From COE1 sp964387365 (lineage in GTDB: Bacteria; Bacillota; Clostridia; Lachnospirales; Lachnospiraceae): a DNA stretch of 5,465 nucleotides. Below the pieces are notes generated by a model. That model had not been told where the DNA came from. It was given only the letters and a program-made list of their open reading frames with translations, and ran no database searches. The stretch lies in the NCBI GenBank assembly GCA_964387365.1, contig CAYLWP010000173.1, positions 1 to 5,465 on the forward strand. The letters are read 5' to 3'. The position numbers were made by a program, and so were the translations under genes. Below, piece by piece: positions 1 to 5,254 of this stretch; within the stretch, counting starts at the first letter, position 1; each line of letters begins with the position of its first letter.

Positions 1-130
1 TAACCTGTGTTCCACCGTCAACAATAACCTTAACCTGCTTTGCAACCTGTGTAACCGTTGCCTCGTCAAATCCTGTTTTTTTCTCACCAGCAAGCGCTTC
101 ACCGCTTAATTTCAATAAAATTCTCTGCAT
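1..130 (-). CDS. pyrH: UMP kinase, N-terminal part (cut by the window edge)
   Basis: Uridylate kinase phosphorylates UMP to UDP with ATP in the cytoplasm and is the essential bacterial enzyme feeding UTP/CTP synthesis. Only the first 43 codons lie in the window. They begin MQRILLKLSGEALAGEK, matching the hallmark start of bacterial PyrH (amino-acid-kinase fold: first beta strand, then the glycine-containing LKLSGEAL nucleotide-binding loop), followed by the GFDEATV and VAKQVKVIVDGG helix region. The reading frame is open to the left edge. The ATG at 130 is preceded by AAAGGTG at 141-147, ten bases upstream, and the family normally starts at this residue. A promoter at 169-197 suggests independent transcription from the bactofilin gene upstream. 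In many bacteria pyrH follows rpsB-tsf; here its 5' neighbour is a bactofilin. The downstream partner, often frr, is outside the window. Confidence 0.95.
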   Translation of the reverse strand, partial: MQRILLKLSGEALAGEKKTGFDEATVTQVAKQVKVIVDGGTQV

Positions 131-168
131 CTTACTGACACACCTTTCATATCAACATTACTTATATT

Positions 169-197
169 ATTGTATCTGCTCAGAGCCGTTTTCGCAA
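169..197 (-). promoter_or_regulatory. Predicted sigma-A promoter of pyrH
   Basis: On the minus strand, TTGCGA (192-197) and TACAAT (169-174) are separated by exactly 17 bases. Each box is close to the TTGACA/TATAAT consensus. Initiation would fall near position 162 and leave a leader of about 32 bases before the pyrH ATG at 130. A 6-base inverted repeat (GAGCCG 183-188, CGGCTC 203-208) brackets the -35 box. The assignment is by eye from consensus and spacing. Confidence 0.55.
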
Positions 198-208
198 CAC
201 TCCGGCTC
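183..208. repeat. Inverted repeat around the pyrH -35 box
   Basis: GAGCCG at 183-188 and CGGCTC at 203-208 are perfect inverted copies with a 14-base gap that contains the -35 hexamer. No T-run follows on either strand, so it is a poor intrinsic terminator for the bactofilin gene upstream. It could be an operator or a chance match: a 6-base repeat with a gap this size is expected fairly often in a 100-base stretch. Confidence 0.3.
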
Positions 209-222
209 CAAACAGCGATACA

Positions 223-1068
223 CTATTTATTCTTTTTGCCCTTCACATCACTGAAGAAGGAAGTCGGACTTACCTCTGCATAGCACTGTGAGCACATACC
301 TTCGATTACTGCACCGTTGTTAATCTGTACAGACTTAGACTTGATGTTGCCCATAACAATTGCAGATGTATCCAGTACAACAGGACCATGTACGTCAATG
401 TCGCCCTTTACAGCACCGGCAATCACTGCACTTGTTGCATAAATATTACCGATTACTACTGAGCTCTGTCCAATCTTAACACTGCCCTTGCTTCTTACCT
501 CACCGTTAATCTGTGCTGACTCTGCATAAATCTCAGCCGCAGATGAGTTACCGTTGATGCTTCCTGTCACATTAAGCTTACCGTTAATATCAATCTTACC
601 GTTAATGCTTCCTACCAAATCCATATTGCCGCTGCTGCTTACATCACCTGTAATCACCATACCGGATGTAATCACTGCAGTATCTGTTGAAAACTCAGCT
701 GATGCCTGGAAAAAGTCCTGATTACTTGCAGCGCCGAAACTTGGAATTACACTGTCCAATACCGGCTCCTCAGCCATATTCTGCTCAACTTCATTCAAAA
801 GCTCTTCTACCTCTTCGCTTGCAGCTGCTTCCAGAGAAGCGTCAACACTTGCAGGCTCGCCTTCACTTAAGGCTGCAACCTCCTGTTCAAGCATAGCTTC
901 GAGGTCCTTGAACTCCTCGCTGCCTGACTGACCGAATAAATCTTCAGAAGAAATGGGAGCTGCGTCTGTTGTCATTGCAAGCTCATCTCCTTCTAAGTCT
1001 ATATCCTCTGGTAAAGTATCCGTTACTGTCTGTGACAAATCCTGCTTTAAATCCTGAAAAAAACCCAT
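223..1068 (-). CDS. Bactofilin (polymer-forming cytoskeletal protein) with long acidic N-terminal arm
   Basis: Bactofilins self-assemble without nucleotide into filaments and sheets, usually at the inner membrane face, and act as scaffolds for wall enzymes or polarity factors. This 281-residue protein has two parts. Residues 1 to about 125 begin MGFFQDLKQD and continue as a strongly acidic, Glu/Asp/Ala/Ser-rich, probably disordered arm. Residues about 128-258 form the bactofilin beta-helix, visible as repeated short rungs (GDVSSSGNMDLVGSI, INGKIDINGKL, GNIYATSAVIAGAV, GDIDVHG, GNIKSKSVQI). A short tail holds C259 and C262 (CSQC) and ends in KGKKNK. Many bactofilins are only 110-200 residues, so the arm explains the extra length. 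I chose ATG at 1068 because GGAGG at 1077-1081 lies 8 bases upstream; the in-frame TTG at 1083 overlaps that site. The gene lies 39 bases behind the CE4 deacetylase gene, consistent with co-transcription. The domain call is secure; the partner and the function of the arm are inference. Confidence 0.95.
   Translation of the reverse strand: MGFFQDLKQDLSQTVTDTLPEDIDLEGDELAMTTDAAPISSEDLFGQSGSEEFKDLEAMLEQEVAALSEGEPASVDASLEAAASEEVEELLNEVEQNMAEEPVLDSVIPSFGAASNQDFFQASAEFSTDTAVITSGMVITGDVSSSGNMDLVGSINGKIDINGKLNVTGSINGNSSAAEIYAESAQINGEVRSKGSVKIGQSSVVIGNIYATSAVIAGAVKGDIDVHGPVVLDTSAIVMGNIKSKSVQINNGAVIEGMCSQCYAEVSPTSFFSDVKGKKNK
548..613 (-). repeat. Near-identical DNA repeats encoding bactofilin rungs
   Basis: An 18-base segment at 548-565 recurs at 596-613 with one mismatch, and the core TTACCGTTAAT (plus-strand reading) occurs again at 578. 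They encode the repeated Gly-Ser-Ile-Asn-Gly and Ile-Asn-Gly turns of the beta-helix at about residues 152-175. This fits growth of the helix by duplication of short rungs, although repeated selection for the same peptide could also produce it. Confidence 0.6.
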
Positions 1069-1076
1069 TAATCTTT

Positions 1077-1081
1077 CCTCC
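1077..1081 (-). promoter_or_regulatory. Ribosome binding site that fixes the bactofilin start
   Basis: GGAGG on the minus strand, 8 bases before the ATG at 1068. A longer reading from the TTG at 1083 would place its start codon on top of this site, so the ATG is preferred. Confidence 0.8.
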
Positions 1082-1100
1082 AATTTTCCACCTTATATTT

Positions 1101-1123
1101 TGTACAGCTACTCCGCCTGTACA
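1101..1123 (-). other. Stem-loop across the deacetylase stop codon
   Basis: TGTACAG (1101-1107) and CTGTACA (1117-1123) form a perfect 7-base stem with a 9-base loop. On the minus strand the loop ends with the TAG stop codon of the deacetylase gene (1110-1108). A-rich rather than T-rich sequence follows, so it is not an intrinsic terminator. It could stabilise or process the mRNA between the deacetylase and bactofilin genes, or be a chance structure. Confidence 0.4.
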
Positions 1124-2082
1124 TGCTGTATCGGAGTTGTATCCTCCGTGATTGGCAACAACACAGTATCCTCGGATTCCAATATCTTCTCAATAATAAT
1201 CGGAAGAGCCTCTACTGTTGTATCCTTGCCTGCCGCGTCATGCATCAAAATCACCGACGTATGGTATCGCCCAATGTTCTTCAGAACATTGTCGGCAATA
1301 CGCTCCGCGCTGATATAACCGCTTGTCGCATCACCACTGGAAATATTCCAGTCGAAATAGGCAATCCCCTCCTGCGATAACTCTGCAATTAACTCCTGCA
1401 TGATATCCTTATCGCATATTGTATTGCTGCTGCCTCCGGGAAATCTGACAAGTCTGCTGTCAACTCCGGTCACCTCATACAGATAGTCATGCAGCCTATC
1501 CATATCTGCCCTGAAGGCATCGGGTGACTGGTAAATCTCCCGAAATTTATGACTATACGAATGCATACCAAGTGAATGTCCCTCTTCCACAATGCGCTGG
1601 TATTCCGCTGTATACCGTTCATTCCCGCATACGAAAAAGGTTGCCTTCACTCCATATTCATCCAGAATGTCCAAAATCCTGTTGGTATTTGAGCTTGGTC
1701 CGTCATCAAAGGTCAAATACACTCTTCTTATCCCCGAATCGGAGGGCGTACCCTGTGAAGCGATAGTCTCATCCTCCCACAAAAGCTTACTCTCCCATTC
1801 TATAATATCCGCCGTAGCCTCTTCATCTGAAAGCTCCTGACTGTCATCCGGAATATGTACATCCTCTGCCGAAGCCACCTGACTATACTCCGACTTCCAG
1901 GACTGTACCTCCTCCTGCAATGCCCTTACATCGCTACGAAGTCCCGCTACCTGAAACATTAATATCATGCTGACACATGAAGGTACTATTATCAAAAGTA
2001 AAAGCAATACGACAGCGCAACCCTTCAGCCTTGCGGAAATCTTCCTGCGCTTCTCTTCCCCGGCCATCTGCTTCCCAATCAC
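1108..2082 (-). CDS. Membrane-anchored polysaccharide deacetylase (CE4 / NodB homology domain)
   Basis: CE4 enzymes are metal-dependent de-N- or de-O-acetylases acting on peptidoglycan, chitin-like or other glycans. All five signature motifs are present: TFDDGPS (D126, D127; base and metal ligand), HSYSH (H174, H178; metal ligands), RFPGGS (R213), DWN (D244, W245) and LMHD (H281, D282), so it should be active. At the N-terminus a basic stretch (KRRKISARLK) precedes one hydrophobic segment at about 22-46. Next come a probable short coiled coil at about 47-72 and an acidic linker to about 118. This indicates a single-pass protein with the catalytic domain outside the cell. The start is uncertain. 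GTG at 2082 is the first codon after an in-frame TAA but lies very close to AGGAAGG (2084-2090); ATG at 2067 would give 319 residues but is 16 bases from that site. The gene follows an extended -10 promoter and probably shares a transcript with the bactofilin gene. Its glycan substrate cannot be read from the sequence. Confidence 0.95.
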   Translation of the reverse strand: MIGKQMAGEEKRRKISARLKGCAVVLLLLLIIVPSCVSMILMFQVAGLRSDVRALQEEVQSWKSEYSQVASAEDVHIPDDSQELSDEEATADIIEWESKLLWEDETIASQGTPSDSGIRRVYLTFDDGPSSNTNRILDILDEYGVKATFFVCGNERYTAEYQRIVEEGHSLGMHSYSHKFREIYQSPDAFRADMDRLHDYLYEVTGVDSRLVRFPGGSSNTICDKDIMQELIAELSQEGIAYFDWNISSGDATSGYISAERIADNVLKNIGRYHTSVILMHDAAGKDTTVEALPIIIEKILESEDTVLLPITEDTTPIQHVQAE

Positions 2083-2126
2083 ACCTTCCTGTTATGTCAT
2101 CCGCTCCGGATTACGACTACTTCATA

Positions 2127-2150
2127 AGAATGCCTTTATCTAAGCATTCT
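2127..2150. repeat. Inverted repeat at the predicted deacetylase transcription start
   Basis: AGAATGC (2127-2133) and GCATTCT (2144-2150) are perfect 7-base inverted copies with a 10-base gap. They begin where transcription from the -10 box at 2156-2161 is expected to start (about 2149). The element could be a repressor operator or a hairpin at the 5' end of the mRNA. A second small hairpin (ATCCG 2099-2103, CGGAT 2107-2111, three-base loop) lies farther down the same leader. No T-run follows either stem. Confidence 0.4.
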
Positions 2151-2155
2151 GCCTC

Positions 2156-2164
2156 ATTATAACA
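2156..2164 (-). promoter_or_regulatory. Extended -10 promoter of the deacetylase-bactofilin operon
   Basis: The minus strand reads TGTTATAAT: a perfect TATAAT (2156-2161) preceded by the TGn extension. The best -35 at 17 bases spacing is TTCCTA, which is weak; extended -10 promoters can tolerate that. Initiation near 2149 would leave a leader of about 67 bases before the GTG at 2082. Part of the upstream spacer is a pentanucleotide repeat. Confidence 0.55.
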
Positions 2165-2173
2165 TAACATAAC
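2159..2173. repeat. Three tandem copies of ATAAC in the promoter
   Basis: The plus strand carries three perfect head-to-tail copies of the 5-base unit ATAAC, overlapping the extended -10 motif and the region upstream of it. Only three copies are present, so slippage is possible in principle but would be infrequent. Confidence 0.6.
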
Positions 2174-2200
2174 ACCTTTAGGAAAGAGTATTTTTCGTAA

Positions 2201-2743
2201 TTATTCAGTGTAATGTGCTCTTTCTCCGCCAATGTACTTTGCTCTCGTTGTTGCACATACAATATGAGCGCCTCCAATCACCGGATGTGCGATTCTCACC
2301 GGCACGGCAACCGCCTTTAAATGCATGCCAATCAGCGTATCTCCGATATCAATTCCGCCCTTTGCGCGAATCTGCTCCACTGCCACCGGATGCTTCATAT
2401 GCTTCCACGCCGCTGTCGAAAAAGAACCTCCTGCCTTAGGCTGCGGAACAACATTTACTTCCTCATAGCCAAGCCTCCGGGCAACCTCACTTTCCAGAAT
2501 CAGCGCCCTGTTTAGATGCTCACAGCACTGTGTTGCCACCTCGATTCCTTCCTTGGCAAACACCTCATACATAGCAAGAAAAACAGCCTCTCCAAGCTCA
2601 GCACTCGAATAGGAACCGATTCTGTGTGCTGCAATCTCACTTGTAGAACAGCCGATTACCACCAAATCACCGGCCTTCAGGCCTGCCTGCTCCAAAAATT
2701 CCTCAACTACTCTTACTGCATCTGCTTTTTCCTGTTCAAACAT
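2201..2743 (-). CDS. ywlG: YwlG family protein (UPF0340 / DUF436 / TIGR01440), function unknown
   Basis: The family is widespread in Firmicutes and has no established biochemical function. The 180-residue product shows its conserved blocks in order: GCSTSEI (31-37), QCCEHLNRAL (72-81), VVPQPKAGGS (98-107), GGIDIGDTLIGMHLK (129-143), PVR (148-150) and IGGERAHY (171-178). The length matches the family, and no signal peptide or membrane segment is seen, so it should be cytosolic. Conserved Cys, Glu, His and Lys residues in these blocks suggest a ligand or catalytic pocket, but I do not assign a reaction. ATG at 2743 is preferred because AGAGGA (2751-2756) lies at ideal distance and the family begins about here; the ATG at 2791 would add 16 residues with no good ribosome site. 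It lies 91 bases behind the acyltransferase stop and 118 bases ahead of the deacetylase start. I see no clear promoter or terminator at either boundary. Confidence 0.94.
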   Translation of the reverse strand: MFEQEKADAVRVVEEFLEQAGLKAGDLVVIGCSTSEIAAHRIGSYSSAELGEAVFLAMYEVFAKEGIEVATQCCEHLNRALILESEVARRLGYEEVNVVPQPKAGGSFSTAAWKHMKHPVAVEQIRAKGGIDIGDTLIGMHLKAVAVPVRIAHPVIGGAHIVCATTRAKYIGGERAHYTE

Positions 2744-2750
2744 TTCTATT

Positions 2751-2756
2751 TCCTCT
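2751..2756 (-). promoter_or_regulatory. Ribosome binding site that fixes the ywlG start
   Basis: AGAGGA on the minus strand, with its GAGG core 8 bases before the ATG at 2743. The longer reading from the ATG at 2791 has no comparable site. Confidence 0.7.
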
Positions 2757-2834
2757 TTTCCATTGATATTGTCACATACTGCTATTATCATTCCATATCC
2801 GTAACCGGTACCTTCATAGTCACTCTTATCTTTC

Positions 2835-3902
2835 TTATTTATTGCCTACCAGCCATTTCAATACCGGAATCCGTTTCAAAATAACGGTTAAACCAAAAGA
2901 GAGCAGTGTGACCGCTACCGCCTGCACCAGATTCAGCAGGTAATTCGGTCGAAAATACATCCCGAGCGCCGTTCCCGCCTGCAATATAATATACCCCGAT
3001 ATCATGTATATTCCAAGACTGTTTTTGCCTAAAGCCGTCAGAACAGGAAACGAATATCCCGGCATCAGCCTCACAATATTCTTCCATAAAAGAATAAAAA
3101 AGCCCGCTCCCACAAATCCAATCAGCATACGGTAAAAATCAATACCAAGCTGCCGTAACACATCCTTGCCAATCAGCTTATACCCGGATAAATAAATGAA
3201 CGAATTCTCGTCAAACAGCATAAAAAGTCCCATAAACGCAATTCCAAGACCAATACACCATCCCCATTCATGAACCTTTGCTTCTTTTACCTTATTTCCC
3301 GGAAGCTTCTGACACCCCCTGAAATAAAATGCCGAAATAAAGTACGGCATCATATATTTATATGCGCCAAGTCCAAGTCCGTCCGGCAAAAAGAACAGCA
3401 GGACAAAGCCTGTCAGATACAAAGCCCGTGAATCCTTGAAATAGCAGTGCATGAAAAACACAACCAAAAAGCACCAGAACACCGCCCACAAAAACCATGC
3501 ATTAGTCAGCAGACTGTTTATAAAACATTTTAGAAAAACAAAACCGGATTGAAAAACCGGATTCCCTGTTCCCTGCGTCAGCAGAAGCTTCCCATAATCA
3601 TAGCAGGTCCATGCAAAAATCGGAACAAGCATCGCTGCGCTTCTTCTACCAAGCAGCTTCCACTGCTTATGACTTTCCCTTGCCCTCTCCATGCTGTCCC
3701 ATGCAAAATATCCGCTAATCAGCATAAATAACGGCATATGAAAGCTATATATAAACTGATATCCTTTATCTTGAAAGTACATCACATTTGTCTTAAAATC
3801 AATTCCGCTCCCCTCCTGAATACAGTGAGCAAACACCACCATAAATATGGCAAAGCCTCTCAAAATATCCGGAATTGCCTCTCTGTTTTTTGCCTGATTC
3901 AT
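2835..3902 (-). CDS. Integral-membrane acyltransferase, acyltransferase-3 (OafA/WecH-like) family
   Basis: Members move an acyl group, usually acetyl, across or at the membrane onto glycans, peptidoglycan, lipids or antibiotics. The 355-residue product has the family signature: R15 and H26 in an R-x10-H arrangement in the first membrane helix (RGFAIFMVVFAHC), then FHMPLF at 54-59 followed by LISGYF. About ten hydrophobic segments can be counted to the C-terminus, with a short basic tail (KRIPVLKWLVGNK). This is the complete core domain, without an SGNH extension. ATG at 3902 is chosen because GGAAGG (3910-3915) lies 7 bases upstream and the protein then starts close to the first helix; the TTG at 3968 would add 22 unlikely residues. 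The gene is divergent from dapL and first of the leftward genes. The acceptor cannot be told from the sequence. A symporter-like or succinyl-transferring member of the same fold is possible. Confidence 0.92.
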   Translation of the reverse strand: MNQAKNREAIPDILRGFAIFMVVFAHCIQEGSGIDFKTNVMYFQDKGYQFIYSFHMPLFMLISGYFAWDSMERARESHKQWKLLGRRSAAMLVPIFAWTCYDYGKLLLTQGTGNPVFQSGFVFLKCFINSLLTNAWFLWAVFWCFLVVFFMHCYFKDSRALYLTGFVLLFFLPDGLGLGAYKYMMPYFISAFYFRGCQKLPGNKVKEAKVHEWGWCIGLGIAFMGLFMLFDENSFIYLSGYKLIGKDVLRQLGIDFYRMLIGFVGAGFFILLWKNIVRLMPGYSFPVLTALGKNSLGIYMISGYIILQAGTALGMYFRPNYLLNLVQAVAVTLLSFGLTVILKRIPVLKWLVGNK

Positions 3903-3909
3903 CACGTCA

Positions 3910-3915
3910 CCTTCC
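3910..3915 (-). promoter_or_regulatory. Ribosome binding site that fixes the acyltransferase start
   Basis: GGAAGG on the minus strand, 7 bases before the ATG at 3902. It supports the shorter reading over the TTG at 3968. Confidence 0.65.
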
Positions 3916-3971
3916 AGCACCAATGCTTTAAACTTATCACACTTCAGTTTGAAAATCAACCAAAGCAAAAA

Positions 3972-3998
3972 CCGTAATTGACAAACCTCGTATTACGG
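3972..3998. repeat. Inverted repeat over the dapL promoter
   Basis: CCGTAAT (3972-3978) and ATTACGG (3992-3998) are perfect 7-base inverted copies with a 13-base gap, so their centres are 20 bases (about two helical turns) apart. The left arm abuts and overlaps the -35 box by one base; the right arm lies in the -35/-10 spacer. This is a plausible site for a dimeric repressor; the regulator is unknown. Confidence 0.4.
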
Positions 3999-4006
3999 GC
4001 TATTAT
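3978..4006 (+). promoter_or_regulatory. Predicted sigma-A promoter of dapL
   Basis: A perfect TTGACA (3978-3983) is followed after 17 bases by TATTAT (4001-4006). An overlapping TATAAT at 4004-4009 would have a 20-base spacer and is less likely with this -35. Initiation is expected near 4013, giving a leader of about 45 bases. That is too short for a lysine riboswitch. Confidence 0.75.
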
Positions 4007-4057
4007 AATCATAGTGTTCCTTTTTGGTACTACTAATGCGAGCAAAGGAGTAAGATT

Positions 4058-5254
4058 ATGCCAAAGTTAAATGAAAATTATTTAAACCTCAAAGAAAGCT
4101 ATTTATTTGCTGAAATAAATCATCGTGTGAAAGAGTATTCCGCTACGAATCCGGATAAAAAAATTATCCGTCTTGGAATCGGTGATGTTACTCTTCCTAT
4201 CGGTTCTAAAATGATTGAGCAGATGCATGAAGGCGTTGACGCCATGGCAAGCTCTGAGACCTTTAAGGGCTATGGACCGGAACAGGGCTATGATTTCCTT
4301 CGTGACGCCATTGTTGATTACTACGCACGAAACGGTGTTTCCATCGCAGCTGACGAAGTTTTCGTTTCTGACGGTGCAAAGAGCGATACCGGAAATATCA
4401 CCGATTTATTTGCTCAGGACAATGTTATTCTGATTCCTGACCCTATATATCCGGTATATGTTGATACCAATATTATGAACGGAAGAAATATTACTTATAT
4501 TGATGCCAATGCAGAAAATAATTTCCTTCCGATGCCGGACCACAGCGTACATGCAGATATTATCTACATCTGCTCCCCAAATAACCCTACCGGCGCTGCT
4601 TACAATTACGAACAGTTAAAGGAATGGGTTGACTACGCATTAGAAAATGATGCGCTTCTGTTATTCGACTCTGCATACGAATGCTTCATCACAGATGAAA
4701 CACTTCCAAGAAGCATCTTTGCCATCGAAGGCGCAAAGAAATGTGCTATTGAATTCTGCTCTTTATCTAAGACAGCAGGCTTTACCGGAACGAGATGCGG
4801 TTATACAATCGTTCCGAAGGACTTAACCTTTACAGCATCCACCGGTGCCGAAATGTCACTGAATGCGATGTGGAACCGCCGCCAGACAACTAAGTTCAAC
4901 GGCGTATCCTATATCGTACAGAAGGGTGCTGCCGCTGCTTTCAGCGTAGAAGGTATGGCTCAGTGTCAGGAAAACATTAAGTATTATCAGGAAAATGCAA
5001 AGATTATTGCAGAAGGACTTGGTTCCAAGGGCATCCGCTACTTCGGCGGTGTTAACTCACCATATATCTGGTTTGAATGTCCAAATGACATGGATTCCTG
5101 GGATTTCTTCGACTATCTGTTAACAAACGCTCAGGTCGTTGGTACACCGGGCGCCGGATTCGGTAAAAGCGGACAGAAGTTCTTCCGTCTGACCTCCTTC
5201 GGCAACCGTGAAAACACACTCGAAGCAATGGAAAGAATTAAGAAATTGTTCTAA
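4058..5254 (+). CDS. dapL: LL-diaminopimelate aminotransferase
   Basis: DapL is a pyridoxal-phosphate enzyme that converts tetrahydrodipicolinate to LL-2,6-diaminopimelate in one step with glutamate as amino donor, bypassing the succinylase, acetylase and dehydrogenase branches of lysine and peptidoglycan precursor synthesis. The 398-residue length is typical for the family. It shows the fold-type I aminotransferase landmarks: LGIGDVTLPI near residue 39, GYGPEQGYDFLRDAI at 71-85, SDGAKSDTGN at 104-113, PDPIYPVY at 127-134, NNPTG at 175-179, D204 and Y207 in FDSAYECF, the PLP lysine K238 in SLSKTAGFTGTRCGY with R246, and the substrate-carboxylate arginine R377 in FRLTSFG. AGGAG at 4046-4050 lies 7 bases before the ATG. 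It is a single gene with its own promoter, divergent from the acyltransferase. Its TAA stop overlaps the stop of the converging small gene, and no strong terminator is seen. The enzyme normally works as a cytosolic homodimer. Confidence 0.97.
   Translation: MPKLNENYLNLKESYLFAEINHRVKEYSATNPDKKIIRLGIGDVTLPIGSKMIEQMHEGVDAMASSETFKGYGPEQGYDFLRDAIVDYYARNGVSIAADEVFVSDGAKSDTGNITDLFAQDNVILIPDPIYPVYVDTNIMNGRNITYIDANAENNFLPMPDHSVHADIIYICSPNNPTGAAYNYEQLKEWVDYALENDALLLFDSAYECFITDETLPRSIFAIEGAKKCAIEFCSLSKTAGFTGTRCGYTIVPKDLTFTASTGAEMSLNAMWNRRQTTKFNGVSYIVQKGAAAAFSVEGMAQCQENIKYYQENAKIIAEGLGSKGIRYFGGVNSPYIWFECPNDMDSWDFFDYLLTNAQVVGTPGAGFGKSGQKFFRLTSFGNRENTLEAMERIKKLF

Noticed and set aside
1069..1083. Longer bactofilin reading from a TTG at 1083
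   Set aside because: The TTG overlaps the GGAGG ribosome site of the ATG at 1068.
687..2162. Plus-strand open frames opposite the bactofilin and deacetylase genes
   Set aside because: They are short, lack ribosome sites and family motifs, and lie antisense to well-supported genes.
2744..2834. Promoter for ywlG (GATAAT on the minus strand near 2782)
   Set aside because: The -10 is passable but no acceptable -35 lies 16-18 bases upstream and there is no TGn extension. Co-transcription with the acyltransferase is equally possible.
2839..3087. 82-codon minus-strand frame inside the acyltransferase
   Set aside because: It is an out-of-frame shadow of the C-terminal membrane helices, with no ribosome site.
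3903..3968. 22-residue N-terminal extension of the acyltransferase from a TTG
   Set aside because: There is no ribosome site at the TTG, whereas the ATG at 3902 has GGAAGG at 7 bases and places the protein start where the family begins.
4036..4053. Five-codon upstream reading frame (MRAKE then stop) ending in the dapL ribosome site
   Set aside because: It has no ribosome site of its own, and an ATG this short before a ribosome site is easily due to chance.
3978..4057. Lysine riboswitch or T-box leader ahead of dapL
   Set aside because: The leader from the predicted start to the ATG is only about 45 bases, with no multi-stem structure or terminator. An L-box needs well over 150 bases.
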